IMG/VR virus record: IMGVR_UViG_3300020000_000339
Location: 1 to 29,431 of that record
Strand: one strand, 5' to 3'
From: a virus
DNA length: 29,431 nt
This document shows positions 20,675-29,284 of the stretch, piece after piece. A model generated the notes under the pieces. The model saw only the letters and a program-made list of their open reading frames with translations. It did not search any database and had not been told where the DNA came from. The position numbers were made by a program, and so were the translations under genes. Position 1 is the stretch's first letter. Each line of letters starts with the position of its first letter.

Positions 20675-23286
20675 TGGCCAATCTTCTCCAGCAAGCAGGA
20701 GCGGCCGGCGAACCTACCAGCTTCGCGCCCCTGCATACTAACCGGATCTTTACCGGGCTCTGGACGAACCGCAGCCAATTGCGCGATGCCGCCACCAGTG
20801 AGTATCAGGAGAAGTACGGGATGAGCCGCCAGGACTCGATTCTGGCCGGCCAGAACGCAGAGATAACCCCGCGTCTCACTCTCCGCCGCCGATGCGGAAA
20901 CACCGTTTATAACAACCAGACTTTTCCCCCGGTCAATCGCTTTTACAGCTTCAATACCTTCACCCTTACAACCGAGTTCATCAAGGTTTTAGCGGATACC
21001 GGCATGGGTGGAGGACAGGTCTTTGACGCCACCGGCCCCAACACAAAGAACGTGCTTTTTACCAAGAGCGCGGGAGCGGGATCAACCTACTTTTTAGGCG
21101 TCGGAAACACCCTCTATTTCACGAATGGCGTCGATAACATGCTTTGGCATTACGACACCGGGAACGTGTGGACCTGGGGAATCACCGCGCCGACCACCGC
21201 GCCCACCGCCGTCCAGCAGCCGCGCCCGAATCCCTATCCCTCCTGGGCAGCAAGTACGATTCAGGCGGCATGGGTTCCCCGCCCCGATGTTCCCACAGTG
21301 TTCTGGAACTTTGTAGTGATTCGAGGCAGCGACGCGAACCTCCATAGTTATGGTCACTTCGCCCTTGCCGGCGATCCTGCAATGACTGGGCACCTTGGAT
21401 CAGGAGAACCAAACTGGCCGGTCTCATCCCTTGACGGGACGATTTCATGGACGAACAGAGGCGCAGGAGCATGGGTGTCTGGCTTTGGCTATGGTCTGGG
21501 AGACCTTGTAATAGGCCACATCACAAACCCGCCAGGAACCCCGGACCAACTTTTCGTAGCGATCCACGGAGGCACCGCTAACGGCAGCGGAACCGCACCG
21601 AACTGGGGAGCGGCCAGCAAGGTCAACATGCAAATCAGCGACGGCACCAACGGCCTCATCTGGCAGAACGTTGGCCGCGTCCTGAGCTGGACCGACATAG
21701 CTACACTCGCCGGCAATCCCAGCGGAGTATCGAACAACATTACCACCGCCCCGACGATTCTTGACCCTAACGGCTACCTACAGACCGTTTACCAACTGGG
21801 TACGACGAGTCCAAGCGCACCCGCGAAATTCGAGAACCAAATAGGCGCGCTGACCGGAGACGCGCTGGTTATCTGGCAGAACAAAGGCCCGTATTCCGTA
21901 CCATCCACCGCGCCCGTTAGCTATGGATACGCCTTTAAGAACCCGACCACCGGCGACATAAGCAACATGAGTCCCGCGTCCATTCCCATAACCGTCATTC
22001 AGGGCAACGAGGTACTGGTACAGGGTGACGGATCAACACAGCCGGGAGTGACCCAGGTTGTCATCTATCGCACCCCGCAAGGCGGATCAACTTTTCTCTA
22101 TCTCGATACCATTCCGAACCCCGCCCCCGGAGTGAAATGGTCCTATCTCGACCACACCCCGGACTCTGGATTGAATCCCGCAATACAGGCGCAGCGCGCC
22201 GGCGAAGGTACGCCACTCCCAGCGGGAGCCACATGCCTGGGGTATCACCTTGGAAGGATCTTTGCCGCCGTGGGAAACGTCGTTTACGTCTCCAGCGGCC
22301 CGGATGCCATTGTTAGCGGATCAAGCGGAAACTCAGGTTTCAACACCACGTTTACCGCGCAATCAAAGATTACGAGATTCTGGGTTTGCACCCTCGGCCT
22401 CGTGGTTTTCACGGTAAGAGATGCGTACATCATCCTTGGTTCCGCGACCTCCAGCGATCCCCTTTACATGGTTGTTTTCGTGGAGCAATTGCCGTTGCTC
22501 CACTATGACGCTTTCACGATCAACAAGACCACACCCCTGCTTATGCAGGGCAACAACATGGTTATCGCCCTTGATCCCTCGGCGGGAATCATCGAAGTTG
22601 GCTTTCCAATTGCAGACAGGTTTGAAGAAGAATTTGACCCCGCCCAGGCTTTTGTTACCTTCCACACCCAATCCAGCAGAGAAACCGCGCTCTATGTAGC
22701 CAATGGAAATGGCTACTGGTACAGGATGAACTCGAACAATGCACCCGAACAGGGGAGCGCGTGGAGCCCTCGCGCCAATATCGCCGGCATGGGATGTGTT
22801 CAGAGTGTCGAAGTCCTACCCGGAAAGTTTCTGCTTTTGTGGGCAGGAACCGCAGCCGGCCCAATTATGAAGCGGGATATAACGAGCCGGCTGGACAATG
22901 GTACGCCGTACCCCGTTTCGTCCCGTTTCGGGAGTATTGTACTGGCCCAGCCGGGTCAGTTAGCCGCCCTTTCATTTATCACCCTAGAGGCTGTTCGCGT
23001 CGGAACTCGCGCCAGCCTCGCACTGCTTTTGGGGGAGATTAGCGGGGAGTTTGCGGGGGTAGTTTCAGAGCCTTTTGAGCCTCTGGATCGTACCCGCCAG
23101 GACCCTACTAATCTCCCTCCGAGCAAGACACTTTACAGCGATAGATACCACTTCGCGCAGAGCCAAAGTGCGGCATGGTGCAGACACTTTCAGATGGAGA
23201 TTTCGTGGCCGGCTGAAGACGCCGCAAACGAGCTCTTGACCTTCACTATTTTTGGCCAAACGTGGCAGGAAATGAGGAGCCAATAA
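20674..23286 (+). CDS. Large tail protein, nozzle-like
   Basis: 870 residues, beta-rich with many Gly, Thr, Asn and aromatic residues. Repeated blocks such as WTNRSQLRDAATSEYQEKYGM, TLYFTNGVDNMLWHYDTG, VSSLDGTISWTNRGAG and GTSPSAPAKFENQ suggest beta-propeller or lectin-like folds. No catalytic motif is obvious. Length and position after the connectors fit the tail nozzle of podoviruses (T7 gp12-like role), but this is by position and composition. It overlaps both neighbours by one base. Confidence 0.6.
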   Translation: MANLLQQAGAAGEPTSFAPLHTNRIFTGLWTNRSQLRDAATSEYQEKYGMSRQDSILAGQNAEITPRLTLRRRCGNTVYNNQTFPPVNRFYSFNTFTLTTEFIKVLADTGMGGGQVFDATGPNTKNVLFTKSAGAGSTYFLGVGNTLYFTNGVDNMLWHYDTGNVWTWGITAPTTAPTAVQQPRPNPYPSWAASTIQAAWVPRPDVPTVFWNFVVIRGSDANLHSYGHFALAGDPAMTGHLGSGEPNWPVSSLDGTISWTNRGAGAWVSGFGYGLGDLVIGHITNPPGTPDQLFVAIHGGTANGSGTAPNWGAASKVNMQISDGTNGLIWQNVGRVLSWTDIATLAGNPSGVSNNITTAPTILDPNGYLQTVYQLGTTSPSAPAKFENQIGALTGDALVIWQNKGPYSVPSTAPVSYGYAFKNPTTGDISNMSPASIPITVIQGNEVLVQGDGSTQPGVTQVVIYRTPQGGSTFLYLDTIPNPAPGVKWSYLDHTPDSGLNPAIQAQRAGEGTPLPAGATCLGYHLGRIFAAVGNVVYVSSGPDAIVSGSSGNSGFNTTFTAQSKITRFWVCTLGLVVFTVRDAYIILGSATSSDPLYMVVFVEQLPLLHYDAFTINKTTPLLMQGNNMVIALDPSAGIIEVGFPIADRFEEEFDPAQAFVTFHTQSSRETALYVANGNGYWYRMNSNNAPEQGSAWSPRANIAGMGCVQSVEVLPGKFLLLWAGTAAGPIMKRDITSRLDNGTPYPVSSRFGSIVLAQPGQLAALSFITLEAVRVGTRASLALLLGEISGEFAGVVSEPFEPLDRTRQDPTNLPPSKTLYSDRYHFAQSQSAAWCRHFQMEISWPAEDAANELLTFTIFGQTWQEMRSQ

Positions 23287-23534
23287 TGCCCTCTATCAAG
23301 GCATCCGCGAAGGTCGATTTGAAGGGATGGGAGCCAGCCTCAGCACCCCCGCAGCAGGGCAATAATTCGCCCTCCTCCCCCACCCCTACAGACCCCACCG
23401 CGCGCAGTCCTTTCATGCTCTCTTCGATGCCGCTTATGGCCTCCACGGGAGACGCATTTGCCCGGCAGTTTTACGGCCAGGGGAACACTCCATCGCAAAG
23501 GATTCTGCCAGCCAAGAGAGGAGCGGGAGCATGA
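23286..23534 (+). CDS. Small Pro/Ser-rich protein
   Basis: Eighty-two residues from an ATG overlapping the previous stop (TAATG). Low-complexity centre (PASAPPQQGNNSPSSPTPTDPTARSP), flanked by short helices; no domain recognised. May be a tail-assembly or linker protein. Its stop overlaps the ATG of the next gene. Confidence 0.55.
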   Translation: MPSIKASAKVDLKGWEPASAPPQQGNNSPSSPTPTDPTARSPFMLSSMPLMASTGDAFARQFYGQGNTPSQRILPAKRGAGA

Positions 23535-24166
23535 AGATTTTACTAGGAGAAACCCGCTCATCCCGCAACCTGCAAACCCTTCAAGAAAGGGGTTGGGGAA
23601 GGATGTTTGTAGCCCGGAAACCCACCCCATTCGCATACGAGCCCTGGGGTTTTGATAACGGAGCGTTTGGGTCATATCTACATGGCGAGGGATTCCCCAC
23701 CGAGACCTTTGAAAAGCGGCTGGATCAGGCTTTTGCCGTGGCGTCAGATCCCTACATGGCCGTAACCCCGGACATAGTTGCAAACGGCTGTGAATCCCTA
23801 GAGTTTTCGCTGGAATGGAGAATGAAATTGCCGAACGGATGGCCGTGGTATCTGGCCGTTCAGGACGGGATGGAGTTGGCGGAAGTCGAAAACTCCCTGC
23901 ATCTCTTCTCTGGAATCTTCTTAGGCGGCAGTGACAGATTCAAAGCGACGGCCTACCGCTGGGCACAACTCGCGCATAAACACTGCAAGAAATTTCACTA
24001 TGGCCGCGCTTCAACGCCGGCAAAGCTGGGTCATGCCTATCGCGTAAAGTCCGACTCCTGCGATACCAGTTTCCCGCTCTGGACCAATGACAGGATGAGA
24101 ACTTTCGGCTATGCCGTGACCAATCTGGGAAGCCAGCAATCTCTGGGATTGGAGGCGGGAGCATGA
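23531..24166 (+). CDS. tRNA-guanine-transglycosylase-like enzyme (DpdA-like)
   Basis: 211 residues. The motifs recall the TIM-barrel TGT superfamily: FDNGAF (41-46) in place of the DSGGF-type first Asp, PDIV (80-83), AVQDGM (109-114) like the VQG turn, GIFLGGS (128-134) like GLAVGG, HYGRAS (156-161), and SDSCDTSFPLWT (174-185) with the second Asp. Bona fide TGTs exchange guanine for a deazaguanine base in tRNA, and phage homologues of this type (DpdA) are proposed or shown to act on DNA. No preQ0 synthesis gene is present in the window. Shorter than typical TGTs. ATGA overlap with the neighbour. Substrate is unknown. Confidence 0.65.
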   Translation: MKILLGETRSSRNLQTLQERGWGRMFVARKPTPFAYEPWGFDNGAFGSYLHGEGFPTETFEKRLDQAFAVASDPYMAVTPDIVANGCESLEFSLEWRMKLPNGWPWYLAVQDGMELAEVENSLHLFSGIFLGGSDRFKATAYRWAQLAHKHCKKFHYGRASTPAKLGHAYRVKSDSCDTSFPLWTNDRMRTFGYAVTNLGSQQSLGLEAGA

Positions 24167-24699
24167 GACCACCGCAAGCGTTCACCTTCGCCGGCTATAC
24201 CGTTCGCCCCCTGAGCGAGAAGGACAGGCCATATCTGGAGGTTCAGATCAGAGCCGACCAGTACCACCAGGGCAGGATGGACGCGGATTACTTCCTCAAA
24301 TTGAACCCCGGAGAGGATGCGTGGGCACTGGAGGACGAGCAGGGAATAGTTGTTTTCTACTTCAAGACCGCCACCGCCGTCCGTATTTCGATCCAGTTCC
24401 CGGCTATAGAGGGAGCCGAAGACAAGGCGCGCAACCGTTCCGCACTCCTCAAAGGCTTCGCTTGGATAGGCGATATCTTCCGCAACAACCGTTTCCGGGA
24501 GGTCATCTTCGATACCGAAGGCGTGGAACTGGCAAATTTCGCCAAAAAGCGTCTCGGATTCCGGGAGTCGCCAGGACTTCTCATCCGCTCGATATGGCCG
24601 GTGACACCAGATAACCCCCAAAAAGGCGACACAGAGGCTTGGGAAGCGTTCCCACAAGCATTAGAAAGTAGCGAGGTACCCCCCAATGTGCGGAGATAA
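24163..24699 (+). CDS. GNAT-like acetyltransferase
   Basis: 178 residues. TVRPLSEKDRPYLEVQIRADQYHQG at the N-terminus, WALEDEQGIVVFYFKTATAVRISIQFP strands, and an EVIFDTEGVELANFAKKRLGFRESPG segment (the last a typical GNAT C-terminal helix-strand) fit a GNAT fold. The acetyl-CoA pyrophosphate loop (Q/RxxGxG/A) is not evident, so catalysis is uncertain. ATGA overlap with the TGT-like gene suggests the two are co-translated. A palindrome and -10 box lie within its 3' end. Confidence 0.6.
   Translation: MRPPQAFTFAGYTVRPLSEKDRPYLEVQIRADQYHQGRMDADYFLKLNPGEDAWALEDEQGIVVFYFKTATAVRISIQFPAIEGAEDKARNRSALLKGFAWIGDIFRNNRFREVIFDTEGVELANFAKKRLGFRESPGLLIRSIWPVTPDNPQKGDTEAWEAFPQALESSEVPPNVRR
24639..24667 (+). 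promoter_or_regulatory. Candidate promoter with operator, copy 3
   Basis: TTGGGAAGCGTTCCCACA (24639-24656) holds the same palindrome as the HNH promoter. Its TTGGGA acts as a -35, with TAGAAA (24662-24667) after exactly 17 nt. It points at the 24686 gene, 19 nt further. It lies inside the GNAT-like coding region. Confidence 0.45.
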
Positions 24700-25504
24700 T
24701 ACCGACCTCAAAAACATAAGCGACGAGCAAAACGAGTTTTACAAGCAGCTTTCCACCCAGTACACCCAGGTTTTTGGGCAAAACCAAGCCATTACCGGCG
24801 CGCTAACGAGCATCTTTCAGCCGATCCTAGCGGCCGGCCCGTCCCAGACCGGATTCAGCCAGGGACAAGAAAACGCCATGCGTACTCAGAATGTAGAGGG
24901 AGTGGCCACGGATTACGCCCAGGCGCAGAAGGCGACAGCCCAGATCCTCGCGGCAAGAGGAGGCGGCAATACTCTCCTACCGTCGAGCGTGGACGCCAAC
25001 CTTATAGCCCAGAACGCTAACGCCGCCGCCGCCACCAGAGCAGCGGGAGACAACTCGATCACCATGCAGAATTACGCGCAGGGATACCAGAACTGGAACG
25101 CCGCCGCGAATGTTCTGGGATCCACAGCCGGCCTCCTAAACCCCACAGGCTACGCAGGAGTAGCCAATACTTCAGGAGCCAACGCAGGAGCCACCGCCAA
25201 AGCCGCGTCCGATGCCGCGTTTGCACCCTGGGGAGCAGCTTTCGGAGCTCTGGGAGCCATTGGAGCGGGAGCCGCTACCAAGATTCCGATGTGCTGGATA
25301 GCCGCAGAGATATATGGCGGATGGTATGACCCGCGCACCGTAACCATTCGCAAATGGCTACAGAACAACTTTACGGGACACTGGTTATTGAATCTCTATA
25401 TCCGCTTTGGTGAGCGCGCGGCCGCGATGGTACGGAAACACCGCTCAATACGCTGGATATTTACCCGCGTATTCAATCATTTCCTGAAGCTGGCCCAGGC
25501 TTAA
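24686..25504 (+). CDS. Virion-associated protein with C-terminal CWIA box
   Basis: 272 residues. A helical N-terminal half (DLKNISDEQNEFYKQLSTQYTQVFGQNQAITGAL), then Ala/Gly-rich repeats including a hydrophobic AFGALGAIGAGAATKI stretch (about 185-200). The end, CWIAAEIYGGWYDPRTVTIRKWLQNNF...AAMVRKHRSIRWIFTRVFNHF, resembles the CFIATAAYG-type C-terminal domain seen in phage and bacterial proteins. Probably an inner virion or ejection component. GAGG 11-12 nt before ATG. Confidence 0.6.
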   Translation: MCGDNTDLKNISDEQNEFYKQLSTQYTQVFGQNQAITGALTSIFQPILAAGPSQTGFSQGQENAMRTQNVEGVATDYAQAQKATAQILAARGGGNTLLPSSVDANLIAQNANAAAATRAAGDNSITMQNYAQGYQNWNAAANVLGSTAGLLNPTGYAGVANTSGANAGATAKAASDAAFAPWGAAFGALGAIGAGAATKIPMCWIAAEIYGGWYDPRTVTIRKWLQNNFTGHWLLNLYIRFGERAAAMVRKHRSIRWIFTRVFNHFLKLAQA

Positions 25505-25516
25505 AAGAGAGGCGTT

Positions 25517-27250
25517 ATGGAGAACGATCCACTGGCAATGTTGGCACCCCCGGACCCTACGTGGAACCCCGGCAATACCGTTCCCCCGGATGCTATGGTT
25601 GCGGCCCCTGCAGCACCCGCCGCAGCACCCGCCGCAGCCGAGCCGATGGCCACGATTGACCCCTCATATCCCACCTCTATTCCCAGCGAAACCGCACCCA
25701 ATAATCCCGACATTGAGCGCAGCTATCACGAGTCAACATGGCGCAACATTCTGGATAAAGTTGGAGGGATTCTGGGAGGCGATACCACCATCCATGTGAC
25801 CAAGGATAAGGATGGAAATGTGACCATGACCCACGATCCCTCCACTACCGGAGAGAAGTGGTCCCGCATAGCGGCCGCAGCCCTCGGAGGAGCGGCACAG
25901 GGAGCAGCCAATTCACGAGGCCCAGGAGGAGCATTTAAGGGTGCAGCAGCCGGCACAGAGTATGGATTACAGGTTAATAAAGAGCGACAGGAAGACGCTG
26001 ATAAACAGGTACTCCACCAGGCGCAGATGGTGAAGCTGAATCAGGACAACGTAATAAACGCATGGAACTACAAGAATCTTCCCCAAAAGTATGCCGACGA
26101 ACAGGCAGAACGGGCATTGAATCACGCAAAAACTCTGGATGAAATGGGCGCGACACCTATAGCCATGAACGTGAGCGATCCCAAGGACCTTGCACAGAGG
26201 GGGATAGCCGACCCGAAATCAATGAAAGCCCACATGGAAGGCAATGTATTTGTGGAGCCGAACGGCAAAGGTGGAGCGAACTTCTGGAATATCCCAGGCA
26301 CAGCCGGTAATCAGAGAACCACAAGCACTACTCCTTGGTTCTCCCTATCGCTTGACCCCGACGACAAGACGAAGACGGTAAAGACGGAACATATCGCGCC
26401 AGCAGGAGAAAAGTATTCGGATTACTTCAAGCGAACGATGGGGCAGCAAGCCGCCAACGACAAGATAACAAGCGAAGCGTTCAGGAACGAACAGGCGAAG
26501 GCGAGGACTGACCGCGAGAAGACGCCTACCACCCAAGATGGGGCAATCATAGCCAAATGGAACAAGCTATTGCCGAATGACCCCGTGAAGGCTTTGGACG
26601 AGGCGACGAAGGAAATACAGAAGAGTAAAGAGCGGCTGAAGGAGACAGGCGGAGCGGAGCCGACCTGGGTAATTGGGGAGGATAAAGACGGAAAAACCGT
26701 TTTCTACAACAGCAAAAACCCAACGCAAATGGTTAATGCTCCAGACAACATTAACAAACTTGGAACCAAGGCCAAACAGGATGCCGCCGTAGAAAAGGCG
26801 ACGAAGCCAGCTAGAGATGCGATGGAGTATGCGGATCTTTATATGGGGCAGGGAGCACAGAACCCAAAAGCGTTTACCGGATCGGGTGATGAAGCCCTGA
26901 TGGATAAATACTTTGAGTTGGCTAAACCCAGCTCCGGATTCCGCATGTCAGGGCCACAACAAAGCATGCTCATCAATGCGCGTAGCTGGATGGGATCACT
27001 TAAGGGGCGCGCTTATCACGAACTGCATGGCACATGGTTTGCCCCAGAGCAGCGCCAGGAAATCGTAAATACGATGGGCAATCTCGCCACAGCAAGAGGC
27101 ATCACCCCAGGCGAAGGCGGAGTAAAACCGCAAGAGCCGACGATACCAGCGGGAAGGTTCAGGGTTAAAGATAAAAGTGGCGCGACTATTGGCCATTCCG
27201 CAGATGCAGCAGGGAACGACTATCAGCCCATAACCCAGGGAGGTAAGTGA
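25517..27250 (+). CDS. Putative ejection/internal virion protein 1
   Basis: 577 residues. Residues 1-75 are Pro/Ala-rich with a 12-nt tandem repeat (CAGCACCCGCCG, 25611-25634) encoding APAA. A Gly/Ala-rich amphipathic stretch (WSRIAAAALGGAAQGAANSRGPGGAFKGAAAG) follows, then long charged helices. No lytic transglycosylase or peptidase signature seen. Position and composition fit the internal proteins that a podovirus ejects into the cell. GAGAGGCGTT precedes the ATG. Confidence 0.55.
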   Translation: MENDPLAMLAPPDPTWNPGNTVPPDAMVAAPAAPAAAPAAAEPMATIDPSYPTSIPSETAPNNPDIERSYHESTWRNILDKVGGILGGDTTIHVTKDKDGNVTMTHDPSTTGEKWSRIAAAALGGAAQGAANSRGPGGAFKGAAAGTEYGLQVNKERQEDADKQVLHQAQMVKLNQDNVINAWNYKNLPQKYADEQAERALNHAKTLDEMGATPIAMNVSDPKDLAQRGIADPKSMKAHMEGNVFVEPNGKGGANFWNIPGTAGNQRTTSTTPWFSLSLDPDDKTKTVKTEHIAPAGEKYSDYFKRTMGQQAANDKITSEAFRNEQAKARTDREKTPTTQDGAIIAKWNKLLPNDPVKALDEATKEIQKSKERLKETGGAEPTWVIGEDKDGKTVFYNSKNPTQMVNAPDNINKLGTKAKQDAAVEKATKPARDAMEYADLYMGQGAQNPKAFTGSGDEALMDKYFELAKPSSGFRMSGPQQSMLINARSWMGSLKGRAYHELHGTWFAPEQRQEIVNTMGNLATARGITPGEGGVKPQEPTIPAGRFRVKDKSGATIGHSADAAGNDYQPITQGGK

Positions 27251-28917
27251 TGCCTCTACCCCCAGGAGCCAGCGTAGCAGCAGCACCGGAACCAGCAGCA
27301 GCACCGCCAGTGGGCAACGGTCAGGCGTCAGGACTTCCCCCAGGCGCAACCGTGGAAGATACCGCCGCACAGCAAGCGCAGGACGCTGGCGTAGTAATAC
27401 CGAAGCCATCCGAGCAGGGTTTTTTTAGCGACTTGCGCGAAGGTGCAAGCACGATGGCATCGCAAGGGATGGCGCATCTACCCCGCATATTGCAGCCCGA
27501 AGGATTAAGCCTGTCTCATCCCCCCGAAGTATTGCAGCGGGAGGCCGCCCAGCCACTTGATACAGCTGGAAAAATGATAGGCGGATTTGGGGAACAGGCT
27601 GGGGAATATGCGTTTGGAGATAAGGAACTGGAGTGGCTGGGAACGAAACTCCTACCCTTATTCAAAGGTAGTTATCTATCAAGGTTGAAAGGTGTCCAGT
27701 CCTTCCTAAACATAGCTGCAGAACACCCAGCAGCAGCGAAGGCTTTGACTATCGGATTGCGACAGGGAGCCGTCACCGGAGCGCAAGAGTTGGAGCATGG
27801 AGCAACGCCAGGAGAAGCCGCAATAGGGGCAGGAGTGGCGACCCTGATAGGAGGCGGATTAGGACGCACAGAGAGATATGCGGGAGATGTTACGGAGAGG
27901 ATTCGGCCGGGAGAGGTGAATCTTGCTGGAGAGAAAGCCCCAATCCTCGCCTCGCAGGGATCAGAACCGGATCCACTTGCGGCGAAAGTAACGACTATTG
28001 GCGAGCAGCCCGTGATTGCGCGTCAGCAACAAGCTGCCAGTAAACAGGCCGTAAAGAATCTCGCCAATGAGAGCGCAAAAAAGACGCTAGATGATTTGAG
28101 CGAACACCTTGACTTTGACCCAGAGCAGTACGCCCAGGGGGTTGAGAGCTACAGCCAGAGCGGAGACGCTATCAAGGACGCTGCAAAAGAGCACTTCTAT
28201 ACCAAAGTCAACGAAGAGACCGGCAACAATTTCGCAGACCTGCAGCAGAAGATTAAGAAGGCATACAAAAACCGCGACTACTCGCTAGTTGATTCTCTGC
28301 AGGTGGATATGGATGACCTGCTAAGGACTCACGCGCGCGAACTGGGACCAAAAGTTTATCGCGCCACAAAAGCCGCTTACGCAAAGAGCTTTATCCATGA
28401 TGCCGTGGGAGATGTGATCGACAGAGCTTATGACAACTTGGATGAAGGCGTAGCTAAAGGAGCGGACGTACCGCGCAACATAGTAGGTACAAGACTTCGC
28501 ACAGGATTGAATCGTGTGCAGATGAAATATGGAACTCAGGCCGTTAAGGATGCGATCGGTCCCGATGCTCTAAATACGCTAACCAAGATTGCCGACCTCA
28601 CTAAATCCGTTCCAAACGCCGAAGCCTTTAACTCCGCACTTGATGAGATGGGAGGCGAGGCTATAGCAGCCGGCAAACTCCCGAAAGGCACAATCAACGC
28701 AACGCGCAAGCTATTGCTCAATAGGCTGGCCACAAATCCAGGGTTCGCGGATTTTGTTGAAGACGTTGCGAAAAACGGGAAAGTGACTAAAGCGATGTTC
28801 CCAGTCATTCTCCCTAGTTTTATTGGGGCGCATGACGCATATCGGCAGGAAGCCCAGCCATCCCCGCAACCTGTACTGAAGCAGTCCACTTCAGATAAGG
28901 AGGCAGAAAGTAGATAG
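27250..28917 (+). CDS. Putative ejection/internal virion protein 2
   Basis: 555 residues, starting MPLPPGASV with a repeated LPPGA[ST]V motif in the first 40 residues. It has a glycine-rich hydrophobic segment (AAIGAGVATLIGGGLGRTERYAG, about 195-217) and a long helical, Lys/Asp-rich C-terminal half. The ATG overlaps the previous stop (TGATG); a GTG one codon earlier is possible. Its C-terminal frame overlaps the next gene's start region. Internal virion role inferred from layout. Confidence 0.55.
   Translation: MPLPPGASVAAAPEPAAAPPVGNGQASGLPPGATVEDTAAQQAQDAGVVIPKPSEQGFFSDLREGASTMASQGMAHLPRILQPEGLSLSHPPEVLQREAAQPLDTAGKMIGGFGEQAGEYAFGDKELEWLGTKLLPLFKGSYLSRLKGVQSFLNIAAEHPAAAKALTIGLRQGAVTGAQELEHGATPGEAAIGAGVATLIGGGLGRTERYAGDVTERIRPGEVNLAGEKAPILASQGSEPDPLAAKVTTIGEQPVIARQQQAASKQAVKNLANESAKKTLDDLSEHLDFDPEQYAQGVESYSQSGDAIKDAAKEHFYTKVNEETGNNFADLQQKIKKAYKNRDYSLVDSLQVDMDDLLRTHARELGPKVYRATKAAYAKSFIHDAVGDVIDRAYDNLDEGVAKGADVPRNIVGTRLRTGLNRVQMKYGTQAVKDAIGPDALNTLTKIADLTKSVPNAEAFNSALDEMGGEAIAAGKLPKGTINATRKLLLNRLATNPGFADFVEDVAKNGKVTKAMFPVILPSFIGAHDAYRQEAQPSPQPVLKQSTSDKEAESR
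28897..28903 (+). promoter_or_regulatory. Consensus Shine-Dalgarno ahead of a GTA codon
   Basis: AAGGAGG is the full consensus. The only in-frame codon for the following conserved protein at normal distance (6 nt) is GTA at 28910; no ATG, GTG or TTG is available. This decides the start of the 28910 gene or shows a mutation/assembly error. Confidence 0.6.
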
Positions 28918-29284
28918 CCCCTATGCAACGAAGCTATCGCCAGAGCAGGAGAAGGATTTTCAAACATGGGTAAGAGCCAACAAGATCCCATCCGAGACGG
29001 CAAGCGAAAAACCAGATCCAACATTTTCCGCTTCAGACAATAACTACGATATGCGCGGTTACTACAAGGACAACGTAATCGGCCAGGGAGGGGGAAAGAC
29101 CAAGGTAAGCCAGTTCGACAACAGGCCACATTTCCCCGATACCTACAAGACGCCATATCACCACACGTTTTCAAACGAATCGAAGTACGCACCCGCCGAC
29201 GCTCCACACTGGGAAGGCGACAGATTGATTGACAAGAACGGAAAGGTAATCGCAGACGAGACACCGAAGAAGGGATCAAAATGA
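28910..29284 (+). CDS. Conserved phage protein with apparent GTA start
   Basis: 124 residues reading VDSPYATKLSPEQEKDFQTWVRANKIPSE, then NNYDMRGYYKD, then NRPHFPDTYKTPYHHTFSNESKYAPADAPHWEGDRLIDKNGKVIADE. This is a recurrent phage family (SPY-x-T-x-L, YDMRG[FY]Y, H-x-PD-x-[WY]KTPYH-x-TFSNES). The conserved N-terminus starts before the first in-frame ATG (29051), so the true start must be upstream; GTA at 28910 is 6 nt after AAGGAGG. Overlaps the previous stop and is ATGA-coupled to the next gene. Function unknown. Confidence 0.65.
   Translation, partial: VDSPYATKLSPEQEKDFQTWVRANKIPSETASEKPDPTFSASDNNYDMRGYYKDNVIGQGGGKTKVSQFDNRPHFPDTYKTPYHHTFSNESKYAPADAPHWEGDRLIDKNGKVIADETPKKGSK

Noticed and set aside
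25611-25640. Tandem CAGCACCCGCCG repeats
   Set aside because: Only about 2.5 copies and they encode a Pro/Ala linker inside a gene, so they are explained by coding.
28897-28917. Programmed +1 frameshift joining the last two genes
   Set aside because: AAGGAGG is 10 or more nt from the stop, not the 3-nt spacing seen in prfB-type sites, so an ordinary initiation site is more likely.
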